64,000 bases of DNA. Source: Bacillota bacterium. Lineage in GTDB: Bacteria > Bacillota > Clostridia > Christensenellales > Aristaeellaceae. The notes beneath the pieces are model-generated. The model made no database searches and was not told the origin of the DNA. It saw nothing but the letters and a program-made list of their open reading frames with translations. A program made the position numbers and the translations under genes. How positions within the stretch are numbered: the stretch's first letter is position 1; each line of letters opens with the position of its first letter. The DNA is taken from assembly GCA_023459275.1 (NCBI GenBank), contig JAEWVC010000074.1, positions 7,597 to 71,596 on the forward strand. The letters run 5' to 3'. This document shows positions 56,055 through 64,000 of the stretch, piece by piece.

Positions 56055-57156
56055 ATTCCCTGCCATGCTGATGCTTGCCTTTGTGCTGCTTACCGGCTGC
56101 TGGGACAGTACAGATGTGAACAACCAAAACTTGGTCACGATGGTTATCCTGGACAAGCAGGGGGATACGTTTTCGTTTATCGTGGAAATTGCGAAGGTAT
56201 CGCCTTTAGGCGAATCAGCAAGCGGCGCGGGACCGCAGAAACAGGTGTACCTTCTTGGCACCGGCAAGGATTTTGCCCAGGCGCGGGACAGCCTTGATAT
56301 GCAAATGGACAAGCCGGCCTTTTTAGGCACCGTGCGCGCCCTGGTCCTTACCGAACGGGCTGCCGCCAACGACTTTACGGAGTACATGTTCCGCCTGCGG
56401 GAAAACCAGGAATACCGGCAGAAGGTGAATATCACCATTACTGCGGAGGAACCGAAGGCGCTGACAGAGTATGAAAATGAAAACGACAAGCCCGCGGGAT
56501 TCATCATCGACAATACCATTGTCACAGCGACCATGCTTGGACATACCTGCGCGGTTACGACAGAGGATTACATCAACGATATTTTGAGAAAGCGGGGCTT
56601 TTTGATTCAGCACATCGCACTTACGGATAGGCAGATCAAACTGGACGGATACTCTGTGTTTCGGGATGCGAAACTCGCCGGGTTCATCCCGATGGAAGAA
56701 TCACATGGGATGACGTACATCCTGGCAAAGCATCCCGTGTGGGTATACCGGCTTCCCGGCGGCGGGGGATACGTCACGGCTGAGGTGGAACTGAGTGGCA
56801 GGACAGTCAAACCGTCCTACCAGGCGGGGAGGACCGGGTTTCAGATCCGTCTGTCATTCAAGGCGACGATCCAGTACAACAGCGACCCAATCCTGTTCCC
56901 AATGAATGCGCAGAACATGGAAAAGCTCTCCGGCGATCTAAACCAAGTGCTGGCCTCAGAGGTCAGGATGGCAATCGAACAATCCCAGGTACAGTTTCAA
57001 TGCGACTACCTGAGGCTTGGAGAAGCCTTCCGCATCGCTTATCCCGATGTATATGATCAGATGGACTGGCTTTCTGAATATCCGAAGGCAGAGATTGAGG
57101 TCGGCACGTATGTTGACCTTTCGGTCAGCGAAAAAATGGATATTGAAGCGCCATAG
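56035..57156 (+). CDS. Spore germination lipoprotein, Ger(x)C family
   Basis: About 373 residues. A lipoprotein signal (AFVLLTGCWDSTDVNN; Cys of the lipobox near residue 20) opens a GerAC protein: the N-terminal domain follows CWD, and the C-terminal half (ELSGRTVKPSYQAGRTGF...VRMAIEQSQVQFQCDYLRLG) matches the conserved end. TTG 56035 with GAGAGGG; translationally coupled to GerAB. It is the C subunit of the receptor. Confidence 0.9.
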   Translation: MFKNRSKFPAMLMLAFVLLTGCWDSTDVNNQNLVTMVILDKQGDTFSFIVEIAKVSPLGESASGAGPQKQVYLLGTGKDFAQARDSLDMQMDKPAFLGTVRALVLTERAAANDFTEYMFRLRENQEYRQKVNITITAEEPKALTEYENENDKPAGFIIDNTIVTATMLGHTCAVTTEDYINDILRKRGFLIQHIALTDRQIKLDGYSVFRDAKLAGFIPMEESHGMTYILAKHPVWVYRLPGGGGYVTAEVELSGRTVKPSYQAGRTGFQIRLSFKATIQYNSDPILFPMNAQNMEKLSGDLNQVLASEVRMAIEQSQVQFQCDYLRLGEAFRIAYPDVYDQMDWLSEYPKAEIEVGTYVDLSVSEKMDIEAP

Positions 57157-57171
57157 CGGAAGGATGAATGT

Positions 57172-58632
57172 ATGAACAGAAAAAAAACAAAGACGGAAGC
57201 AATCCTTGATGCCATTGAAGAGGAAGGCTTTGTGCTCTCCCGGCGCTCCATCCCTTTTCGCGGAGGGTCCGTAGAAATACTTTATATCCAGCAGCTTACC
57301 GACCGGGTATCGCTGATGGACTTTGTCATCAAGCCCCTTTCCATCTATTTGGAGCGCAGCCCGGATGCTTTGCATGGCTTGAAGACGGAGACCATCGCGC
57401 GGCAGGTACTGTATGCAGATGATTGCTGCATCCAATCCGATGAAGGGAAAGTGCAGTCCTTTATCCTGGACGGCAAGACGGTTATCCTTTTTCCGGGGGG
57501 CGGGGAATACCTTGTCGTTAACCTGAAGAAGGTGGAACACCGGCCTGTTTCGGAGCCGGTAATCGAATACACGCTGCGCGGCCCGCGTGATTGTTTTGTG
57601 GAAAACCTTGAAACCAATCTAGCCTTGATGAGGTATCGAAACAAAGATACAAAACTTCGAATCTGCCAGTATAAGGTTGGAAAGCGCACACAGACAAACG
57701 TTGCCCTTTTTTATATTGAAGATATTGCAAACAACGGCGTCGTTTCGCTGCTGAAACAGCGCATCCGGAACATCGATATAGATAGCATCAGCGAATCCGG
57801 CGAACTTGAAGCGTTCCTGCAGAGCAGCAGGCACAGCGTGTTTCCCCAATTGGGCCTGGTGGAACGCTCTGATATGGCGCAGTACCTGCTGCATGAAGGC
57901 AGGGTGCTGGTGCTGGTGGACGGCAGCGGCATAGCGCTCTCGGCGCCGAAGGTTTTCGCCGAATTCTTCCATTCGTGCGATGACAGGTATGACAATATGT
58001 ACTTTGGCTTTTTCATGCGTATCCTCAGGTATGTGTCGCTGTTTGTCGCCCTGTATGCAACCAGTTTCTTTGTGGGCATCTCCACCTTTCACCTGGATGC
58101 CCTGCCAAGCCGGTATGTGATCAGCCTGGCGGAAATGCGGGCCAAGGTTCCGTTCCCGCCCATTATCAGTGCGCTGACCGTGGAGTTCGTCGTAGAACTG
58201 CTGCGGGAAGCGCTGCTGCGCGTACCCAAGCAGATCGGTTCCGCGGTAGGCATCGTCAGCGCTATCGTCATCGGCCAGGCGGCAATAGCGGCAGGGATCT
58301 TCAGTCCGCTGCTGCTGATCCTTTCTTCCTCCTCCCTGCTTGCATCGTTCATCATGCCGGATTTTTCGCTGATCAACCCATTCCGGATACTAAAGTTCAT
58401 CGTGCTGATATGCACCGGTTTTTTGGGCTTTTACGGGATGGTCTTGTTCACCTGCTGCCTCCTGGCCAACCTGGTCTCCATCGAAAGCTTTGGCGTACCG
58501 TACCTTGCCCCTTTTGCCCCGTTCAGGCGGTATGATTTCGCAAGAAGCTTCATGTTCAACCTCTCTATTGCGCCATACCGCGTCAGATATCTTCGCAACA
58601 AGGACAATACGCGCACAAAGACCGGGCATTGA
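57172..58632 (+). CDS. Spore germination protein, GerAA family
   Basis: 486 residues. A soluble N-terminal region (~1-250, containing FVIKPLSIYLERSP-type and DGSGIALSAPKVFAEFF motifs) precedes four to five membrane helices (~285-440), then a cytoplasmic tail with PYLAPFAPFRRYD. It is the A subunit of the germinant receptor. It follows GerAC by 15 bp, so the order is B-C-A instead of the usual A-B-C. AAGGATG site. Confidence 0.92.
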   Translation: MNRKKTKTEAILDAIEEEGFVLSRRSIPFRGGSVEILYIQQLTDRVSLMDFVIKPLSIYLERSPDALHGLKTETIARQVLYADDCCIQSDEGKVQSFILDGKTVILFPGGGEYLVVNLKKVEHRPVSEPVIEYTLRGPRDCFVENLETNLALMRYRNKDTKLRICQYKVGKRTQTNVALFYIEDIANNGVVSLLKQRIRNIDIDSISESGELEAFLQSSRHSVFPQLGLVERSDMAQYLLHEGRVLVLVDGSGIALSAPKVFAEFFHSCDDRYDNMYFGFFMRILRYVSLFVALYATSFFVGISTFHLDALPSRYVISLAEMRAKVPFPPIISALTVEFVVELLREALLRVPKQIGSAVGIVSAIVIGQAAIAAGIFSPLLLILSSSSLLASFIMPDFSLINPFRILKFIVLICTGFLGFYGMVLFTCCLLANLVSIESFGVPYLAPFAPFRRYDFARSFMFNLSIAPYRVRYLRNKDNTRTKTGH

Positions 58633-58692
58633 CGGCGGAGGCTTCCGGCTTATGGATGCAAAGAGGCGCTTACACCACAAGGCACACACAAA

Positions 58693-58729
58693 AGGGCCGG
58701 TATGCCACTTTTCTGCATGTGCCGGCCCT
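58693..58729. terminator. Inverted repeat between convergent gerAA and spoIID-like genes
   Basis: AGGGCCGG (58693-58700) pairs with CCGGCCCT (58722-58729) with a further TGC/GCA inside. It lies between convergent genes, with an A-run just upstream (58690-58692), and may stop transcription from both sides. Confidence 0.5.
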
Positions 58730-58772
58730 GCTGCGGGCCATAGTGCCCCTTCCGGGATCACGTACTTCAGGT

Positions 58773-59777
58773 TTACCACATGGATACCACCTGCACGTCC
58801 TTGAAATACTGCATCACGATCTCCTCGCCCTTCATGCCGCCTTGCGCAAGGCCGTAGGCACCCCACTGGGGCATGCCCACGCCGTGGCCATATCCCTTGC
58901 CGGACATAACGATCTTGCCGTCCTGATATTTGATGCTTGTAAGAAGCGTGGAGCGCATCTGCTGGCTGCCAAGAGCGATGCGCAGTTCCGGAGCGCTGAT
59001 CTCCTGTCCGCCCACGGCCAGCGTCACCGCCCGGCCGCTTTCACCTTTTGTTTTGATGCTGATGTCTTTCGCGGAGGCGGGGGACCCTCCCGCTTTTTTG
59101 CAGGCAGCCAGGAATTCCGCTTCTGTGAAGGACGCCTCCCAGGCCTTGGCGTCCGCGGGCGCATCCGCGCTCTCCTGGCCGGGCACGCTTTCCGTATAGG
59201 GCGGTTCTTCCTTTTCATAGGCCAGCCCCTCTTTAGCCAATGCCGTTTTGCCGCCGGAATGGGCGTGGAACCAGGTGTAGGGGAACTCGCCGCTTGAGGC
59301 CAGCACAAGGCCGCGGGTACTGTTCACCGCCTGTTTCACCCGGTCGTTGATTTCGCCGGCGGCGTATGCCTGGGCTTCCTCAATGTCGGTGGACACATCC
59401 GCGCCCTTGTACTTGCTTTCTTTTTCCGTGGTAAATTTCAAAACGAAAGTGCGGGCCAGGATGGCTTGGGCGCGCAGCGCCTCCATGGGCCAGTCGTTCT
59501 TCATCTCCCCGGCCACAACACCCTGGAGATAGGTTTCCAGATCCATTTCCTTGGCCGCCTTGTCCGCCACGACATAGACCTGCAAAACGGGCACGCCCTC
59601 CGCATTGGTCTTTGTCAGTTTGCTGGGCATTGGCGGCTTCGCGGCGGATTGCATCCCGCCAGGGGCGCTGGTTTTAGGTGTGGCGGCGGGTTCCGCCTGG
59701 GCGCCCGGCGTGGTGGCGCAGGCGGACAGCAGACAGACGGACATCAGGCAAAGCAGGCAAACGCGAAACGCACGCAT
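58773..59777 (-). CDS. SpoIID/LytB-domain lipoprotein
   Basis: 334 residues. A lipoprotein signal peptide ends LLSACATTP (Cys ~20), a Pro/Ala/Thr linker runs to ~55, and the SpoIID domain follows: LETYLQGVVAGEM, PMEALRAQAILARTF, the His in YTWFHAHSGGKT and the C-terminal GKGYGHGVGMPQWGAYG. SpoIID is a lytic transglycosylase that degrades the septal wall during engulfment. This version has a lipid anchor rather than a membrane helix and stands away from spoIIQ-type genes, so it may be a SpoIID/LytB paralogue. AAGGAGG site. Confidence 0.85.
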   Translation of the reverse strand: MRAFRVCLLCLMSVCLLSACATTPGAQAEPAATPKTSAPGGMQSAAKPPMPSKLTKTNAEGVPVLQVYVVADKAAKEMDLETYLQGVVAGEMKNDWPMEALRAQAILARTFVLKFTTEKESKYKGADVSTDIEEAQAYAAGEINDRVKQAVNSTRGLVLASSGEFPYTWFHAHSGGKTALAKEGLAYEKEEPPYTESVPGQESADAPADAKAWEASFTEAEFLAACKKAGGSPASAKDISIKTKGESGRAVTLAVGGQEISAPELRIALGSQQMRSTLLTSIKYQDGKIVMSGKGYGHGVGMPQWGAYGLAQGGMKGEEIVMQYFKDVQVVSMW

Positions 59778-59870
59778 AGAAGAACCTCCTTGATCGACTC
59801 ATGAGGCAAGTTTCCCCGCAAGCCACGCAAAATACGCCGAAAGGTTTTGGAAACAGATATGGTCAACCGC

Positions 59871-59900
59871 TTGACAAGCCACCTGTTTTGCGCGTAAAAT
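59871..59900 (+). promoter_or_regulatory. Predicted distal promoter of the str operon
   Basis: TTGACA (59871-59876), 18-base spacer, TAAAAT (59895-59900). Confidence 0.6.
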
Positions 59901-59977
59901 GAGCGGCGCGCCGCCATGGATGCCGCCGGAAGGGCCGGTTTTGTCCATTGCGTCCGCATCTTTTTCTGACGGATGGA

Positions 59978-60006
59978 TTGACAGAAAAAGAAAAGAATGA
60001 TATGAT
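59978..60006 (+). promoter_or_regulatory. Predicted proximal promoter of the str operon
   Basis: TTGACA (59978-59983), 17-base spacer, TATGAT (60001-60006, 5 of 6). It would give a leader of about 80 bases before ybxF. Tandem promoters fit a highly expressed ribosomal operon. Confidence 0.7.
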
Positions 60007-60091
60007 TATGTGGTTGTCCGCTACCCAGATTTCCTATGCTCTTTTTGGGTGGAAAGCGACCAAAAACCCCGGGAAAAAGGAGCGATTCGCC

Positions 60092-60337
60092 ATGCTGGAG
60101 CAGCTGAAAAACACCGCCGGCCGGGTGGTAGGCACCAAGCAGCTTCTGCGGGCGCTGGAAAACGGAAAGGTGGCCCACGCCTTTGTGGCGGAGGATGCGG
60201 ACGAATTCATCTACCGCCGGGTGCGTGCGGCTGCGGAGGCGGCCAAGGTGCCTGTGACAGTGGTCAAGACCATGGCGCAGTTGGGGCAGGCGTGCCGCGT
60301 GGACGTGGATACTGCCGCCGCAGGATTATTGCGCTGA
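60092..60337 (+). CDS. ybxF: L7Ae-like ribosomal/K-turn binding protein (YbxF)
   Basis: 81 residues. A single L7Ae/L30e domain: start MLEQLKNTAGRVVGTKQLLRAL, VAHAFVAEDAD and VKTMAQLGQACRVDV. Family members bind kink-turn RNA. The gene stands before rpsL, as in other Firmicutes, which supports the call. ATG 60092 has AAGGAG; an in-frame start at 59948 would overlap the promoter and is rejected. Confidence 0.9.
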   Translation: MLEQLKNTAGRVVGTKQLLRALENGKVAHAFVAEDADEFIYRRVRAAAEAAKVPVTVVKTMAQLGQACRVDVDTAAAGLLR

Positions 60338-60340
60338 AGC

Positions 60341-60546
60341 TGCGCATGAACATATGTTCATACGCATAACCAGACGGATTCCTAAAATCCCTGCGGAAAA
60401 TTCTGAGCGGAATCCAGGCCGTCGGTTTTGATTTTTCGCCGGGCGGGCAAGCTCGCCCTTTGAAAAATCCAAAAGCACCGGCAGAGCCGGTACTTTTGAT
60501 CCCACACGGAGGACCTGCGTGTCCTCCAAACCTCCCGGGGGTTCAC
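60341..60546. repeat. Array of hairpins between ybxF and rpsL
   Basis: It starts with a near-perfect 26-base palindrome (60341-60366, centre ATGAACATATGTTCAT). Then come GATTTTTC...GAAAAATC (near 60430-60469) enclosing GGGC/GCCC, AAAAG-ACCGGC/GCCGGT-CTTTT (near 60471-60497) and GGAGGAC/GTCCTCC (near 60508-60527), ending ACCTCCCGGGGGTT. The end matches that of the array at 36097-36321. No protein is supported in it. Confidence 0.7.
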
Positions 60547-60646
60547 GTAATTGCAATCTATGTGTCCACCCTGGCCGAAACATTACTGCCTATATTCTTC
60601 CGAGGGTTGCGGAAGTATTATAGATATCTTTCCAGGAGGTGCTTCC

Positions 60647-61021
60647 ATGCCCACGATCAATCAATTGATCCGCAAGGGAAGGGAAAAGGTCGTCAACAAA
60701 TCGACCGCGCCCATTCTGCAGGGCTGCCCGCAAAAGCGCGGCGTCTGCCTGAGCGTGAAGACAACCACGCCCAAGAAGCCGAATTCCGCACTGCGTAAAA
60801 TCGCAAGGATCCGCCTGACGAATCAAATCGAAGGCACTTGCTATATACCGGGCATCGGCCATAACCTGCAGGAGCATAGCGTGGTACTGATCCGCGGCGG
60901 CCGCGTCCGGGATTTGCCCGGTGTTCGCTACCACATCATCCGCGGCGCGCTGGATACTGCCGGCGTGGCCAAGAGGATGCAGGGGCGTTCCCTGTACGGC
61001 GCAAAGCGACCCAAGAAGTAA
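60647..61021 (+). CDS. rpsL: Ribosomal protein S12
   Basis: 124 residues, complete. TTTPKKPNSALRK keeps both Lys of the streptomycin-sensitive form, and the region with the second resistance Lys (VRDLPGVRYHIIRGALD) has Arg in place of the common Lys before Asp-Leu-Pro-Gly-Val. S12 helps decode in the small subunit. GGAGG site. Gap of 188 bp to rpsG is long and contains hairpins. Confidence 0.98.
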   Translation: MPTINQLIRKGREKVVNKSTAPILQGCPQKRGVCLSVKTTTPKKPNSALRKIARIRLTNQIEGTCYIPGIGHNLQEHSVVLIRGGRVRDLPGVRYHIIRGALDTAGVAKRMQGRSLYGAKRPKK

Positions 61022-61070
61022 GGTACGGCATATAAGGCAAAAGCGCGGTCTTTGGGAAGCGCGCCGGCCT

Positions 61071-61136
61071 GCCTCCCCTGGAACGAGGGAGGCGGTGGTC
61101 CGCCCTTCCGCAAGCCGCGCCCCGCGCAAAGCGGGG
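61071..61136. repeat. Hairpins in the rpsL-rpsG spacer
   Basis: GCCTCCC/GGGAGGC (61071-61077 with 61087-61093) and CCCCGC/GCGGGG (near 61120-61136, loop GCAAA). Neither is followed by a T-run. They lie within the 188-base gap of an otherwise tight operon. Confidence 0.6.
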
Positions 61137-61209
61137 ACGGAATGATGCTGACATACCGTTTGATGCTTACGCCATCATCCTGACCGCAAACGCATGAGGA
61201 GGGAAATTC

Positions 61210-61680
61210 ATGCCCCGTCGTGGCTTTATACCCAAGCGTGAGGTGCTCCCCGATCCCGTGTACGGGACGACGGTGGTCACCAAGCTTATCAACCAGATCA
61301 TGCTCCAGGGCAAGCGCGGCGTAGCCCAGACCATCTGCTACGATGCCTTTGCCGCCATGGCCGAGAAGACCGGCAAGGACGCCAATGAGGTGTTCACCGC
61401 GGCCGTTGCCAACGTGGCGCCCCAACTGGAGGTCAAGGCCCGCCGTGTGGGCGGCGCTACCTACCAGGTACCTATCGAAATCAGGCCCGAGCGCCGTCAG
61501 ACTTTGGCGCTTCGCTGGATCGTTGATTTTTCCCGCAACCGCGGCGAAAAGACCATGGCCCAGCGCCTTGCAGCCGAACTGATGGACGCCGCCAACAACA
61601 CGGGCAACGCCGTCAAACGCAAAGAAGAAATGCACCGCATGGCCGAGGCCAACAAGGCCTTTGCCCACTACCGCTGGTAA
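61210..61680 (+). CDS. rpsG: Ribosomal protein S7
   Basis: 156 residues, standard length (MPRRGFIPKREVLPDPVYG, KARRVGGATYQVPIEI, MAEANKAFAHYRW). It organises the head of the small subunit and binds 16S rRNA. GAGGAGGG site. Confidence 0.98.
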   Translation: MPRRGFIPKREVLPDPVYGTTVVTKLINQIMLQGKRGVAQTICYDAFAAMAEKTGKDANEVFTAAVANVAPQLEVKARRVGGATYQVPIEIRPERRQTLALRWIVDFSRNRGEKTMAQRLAAELMDAANNTGNAVKRKEEMHRMAEANKAFAHYRW

Positions 61681-61728
61681 GTGCATGCCGCAGCTTTTCT
61701 ATAATGATAGAAAGGAGTCAGAACCACA

Positions 61729-63804
61729 ATGCCTAGAAGTCACCCCTTGGACATGGTGCGCAACATCGGCATCATGGCGCATATAGACGCCGGCAAGACA
61801 ACGACGACGGAACGCATCCTGTTCTACACGGGTCGGGTGCATCGCATGGGGGAGGTCCACGAAGGAGCCGCCACCATGGACTGGATGGCCCAAGAGCAGG
61901 AGCGCGGCATTACCATCACCTCCGCCGCCACCACCTGCCAGTGGCGGGGACACCGCATCAACATTATTGATACCCCCGGCCACGTGGACTTCACGGTGGA
62001 AGTGGAGCGCTCCCTGCGCGTATTGGATGGCGCCGTGGCGGTTTTCTGCGCCAAGGGCGGTGTCGAGCCCCAAAGCGAGACCGTTTGGCGCCAGGCCAAC
62101 AAATATCACGTTCCCCGCATCGCCTATGTCAACAAGATGGACATTACCGGCGCGGATTTCTTCCGTGTCGTGAAGATGATGAAGGACCGGCTCAACGCAA
62201 ATGCCGTACCTATCCAGCTTCCCATAGGCAGCGAAAACACTTTCCGAGGCATCATTGACCTGGTCACGATGAAGGCGGAGGTCTATTACGACGACGAGGG
62301 CAAGGACGTGCGGGAGGAAGCGATCCCCGATTCCTTTGCCGATCAGGCCCAGGCCTACCGCGCCGCGCTCATTGAATCCGTGGCCGAAACGGACGAGGCC
62401 CTGATGGAAAAATTCTTCGAGGGGGAGGAACTCTCCACCGAGGAAATCAAGGATGCCATCCGCAAGACCACCATTTCCGGGCATATGACGCCGGTGCTTT
62501 GTGGCACATCCTACCGCAACAAGGGTGTACAGCCCATGCTGGATGCCGTTGTGGATTACCTGCCCAGTCCTCTGGACGTAGGCAGCGTGTTCGGCACCGC
62601 CGTAAACGACCCTGAGAAAAGGCTGGAGCGCCGTCCTGAAGACAGCGAGCCCTTTTCCGCCCTGGCTTTCAAGATCGCGGTAGACCCCTTTGTAGGGAAG
62701 TTGGCCTTCTTCCGCGTGTATTCCGGCTTTTTGCAAAACGGAAGCTATGTCATGAACAGCACCAAGCAAAAACGGGAGCGGATGGGCCGCATTCTGCGGA
62801 TGCACGCCAACCACAGGGAGGACGTGGATACCGTTTACGCCGGGGAGATCGCCGCGGCGGTGGGCCTTAAGGAAACCACTACAGGCGATACGCTCTGTGA
62901 CGAAAAGAATCAGATTGTACTGGAATCCATGGTCTTTCCCGATCCGGTAATCCGCGTGGCCATCGAGCCTAAGACGAAGGCCGGCCAGGATAAGATGACC
63001 ATGGCACTCATCCGCCTGGCGGAGGAGGATCCCACTTTCAAGACCTATACCGACCAGGATACCGGCCAAACCATTATCGCGGGCATGGGGGAATTGCACC
63101 TGGAGATCATTGTGGACCGCATGCTGCGGGAGTTCCGGGTGGAAGCCACCGTCGGCAAGCCGCAAGTGGCCTACCGCGAAACCGTCCGCAAGATGGCAAA
63201 GGCTGAGGGCCGTTACGTGCGGCAGACAGGCGGCCACGGCCAGTACGGCCACTGCGTGATCGAACTGTATCCGCAGGAGCCCGGCCAGGGGTACGTTTTC
63301 GAGAACAAGATCGTCGGCGGCGTGATCCCCAAGGAGTACATTCCTGCCATCGACGCGGGCATCCGCGAAGCAGCGGCCTCCGGCCCCTTGGGTGGGTTTG
63401 AGGTGGTGGATTTCAAGGCGGTGCTCATCGACGGCTCTTACCACGAAGTGGACTCCTCGGAAATCGCCTTCAAGATTGCCGGTTCCATGGCTTTCAAGGA
63501 AGCCACGCGCAAGGCGGATCCCTGCCTGCTGGAGCCTGTGATGAAGGTGGAAGTCATTGTCCCCGAACAGTACATGGGCGATGTCATCGGTGATATTTCC
63601 AGCCGCCGGGGCCGCATTGAGGGCATGGAAGCCCGCCTGGGCGACCAGACGATCCACGCTTTTGTACCGCTGAGCGAGATGTTCGGCTATGCCACCGACC
63701 TGCGCTCCCGCACCCAGGGCCGCGGTATGTACTCCATGGAGTTCGACCACTATGAGGAAGTCTCCAAATCCGTGGCGGAAAAGGTTGTCGGACGGCGCGA
63801 CTAA
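61729..63804 (+). CDS. fusA: Elongation factor G
   Basis: 691 residues. GTPase motifs AHIDAGKTTTTER, DTPGHVDF and NKMD are present, and the domain IV tip region HGQYGHCVIE follows. It drives translocation on the ribosome. AAAGGAG site; 48 bp after rpsG. Confidence 0.98.
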   Translation: MPRSHPLDMVRNIGIMAHIDAGKTTTTERILFYTGRVHRMGEVHEGAATMDWMAQEQERGITITSAATTCQWRGHRINIIDTPGHVDFTVEVERSLRVLDGAVAVFCAKGGVEPQSETVWRQANKYHVPRIAYVNKMDITGADFFRVVKMMKDRLNANAVPIQLPIGSENTFRGIIDLVTMKAEVYYDDEGKDVREEAIPDSFADQAQAYRAALIESVAETDEALMEKFFEGEELSTEEIKDAIRKTTISGHMTPVLCGTSYRNKGVQPMLDAVVDYLPSPLDVGSVFGTAVNDPEKRLERRPEDSEPFSALAFKIAVDPFVGKLAFFRVYSGFLQNGSYVMNSTKQKRERMGRILRMHANHREDVDTVYAGEIAAAVGLKETTTGDTLCDEKNQIVLESMVFPDPVIRVAIEPKTKAGQDKMTMALIRLAEEDPTFKTYTDQDTGQTIIAGMGELHLEIIVDRMLREFRVEATVGKPQVAYRETVRKMAKAEGRYVRQTGGHGQYGHCVIELYPQEPGQGYVFENKIVGGVIPKEYIPAIDAGIREAAASGPLGGFEVVDFKAVLIDGSYHEVDSSEIAFKIAGSMAFKEATRKADPCLLEPVMKVEVIVPEQYMGDVIGDISSRRGRIEGMEARLGDQTIHAFVPLSEMFGYATDLRSRTQGRGMYSMEFDHYEEVSKSVAEKVVGRRD

Positions 63805-63874
63805 GTACACAAGCGCATGATTTTTGAAATGCATGCAGCTATTCCGGATGATTGTACAAGGAGGGTTACGATTC

Positions 63875-64000
63875 ATGGCCAAGCAAAAGTTTGAACGCAC
63901 GAAGCCGCACGTGAACATCGGCACCATCGGTCACGTAGACCACGGCAAGACGACGCTGACGGCGGCCATCACCATGGTGCTGGCCAAGCACGGCGGCGCG
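63875..64000 (+). CDS. tuf: Elongation factor Tu, N-terminal 42 residues (cut by window edge)
   Basis: MAKQKFERTKPHVNIGTIGHVDHGKTTLTA is the EF-Tu start up to the P-loop (GHVDHGKT); here it is given as residues 1-30 in two halves, MAKQKFERTKPHVNI and GTIGHVDHGKTTLTA. AAGGAGGG site. It completes the str operon order rpsL-rpsG-fusA-tuf. Confidence 0.97.
   Translation, partial: MAKQKFERTKPHVNIGTIGHVDHGKTTLTAAITMVLAKHGGA

Overview
The window looks like chromosomal DNA of a GC-rich, Gram-positive-type spore former of the class Clostridia. The evidence is strong AGGAGG-type ribosome-binding sites, frequent TTG/GTG starts, a GerA-family germinant receptor operon, a SpoIID-like protein, the RadA/YacL pair, type III pantothenate kinase, CysE-CysS, and an EF-P gene followed by a CD1247-type gene. 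I cannot name the genus. No tRNA, rRNA, CRISPR array, prophage or insertion sequence was recognised.

Layout. (1) 1-12806, minus strand: five genes in one direction encode a membrane-anchored vWA protein, a very large tubulin/FtsZ-like GTPase, an 840-residue protein I cannot place, a TRAFAC-type GTPase with a split zinc ribbon, and a large protein resembling GTPase-associated protein 1 that runs off the left edge. This is the best candidate for a poorly described system: a predicted NTP-dependent machine linking a cell-surface sensor to two different GTPases. (2) 13191-15990, plus strand: a three-gene ABC-2 exporter behind a leader-peptide and terminator attenuator. (3) 16049-27458, plus strand: M24 peptidase-EF-P-CD1247, two small membrane proteins, an ECF S component with CoaX, homoserine dehydrogenase, Ppk1, CysE-CysS, a membrane-anchored HhH protein and an SCP2-like protein. 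(4) 27573-38249, minus strand: a degenerate isopropylmalate-dehydrogenase homologue, CapA-like protein, aminotransferase, Lrp regulator, formate-THF ligase, PepF-like peptidase, PHP phosphatase, GntR regulator and a divergent metallophosphoesterase. (5) 38523-45556: RadA and YacL (plus), then a serine hydrolase, a PNPOx-like protein and a large secreted repeat protein (minus). (6) 45767-54739, minus strand: rpoC, rpoB, a two-TM protein and an ECF sigma factor. (7) 54966-59777: ger operon (plus) and SpoIID-like lipoprotein (minus). (8) 59871-64000, plus strand: ybxF-rpsL-rpsG-fusA-tuf, with tuf cut by the right edge.

Arrangement. In most Firmicutes rpoB-rpoC lead directly into ybxF-rpsL-rpsG-fusA-tuf. 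Here rpoBC points the other way, and inverting about 45.7-59.9 kb would rejoin rpoC to ybxF, which suggests a past inversion. Intergenic DNA is rich in hairpins. One family (three copies: 27504, 33390, 41126) has an ATGAAGTTTT tail next to a 17-18 bp perfect stem. Another (36097, 60341) is a string of hairpins with a shared end. Similar hairpin-rich inserts widen the rpoB-rpoC and rpsL-rpsG spacers.
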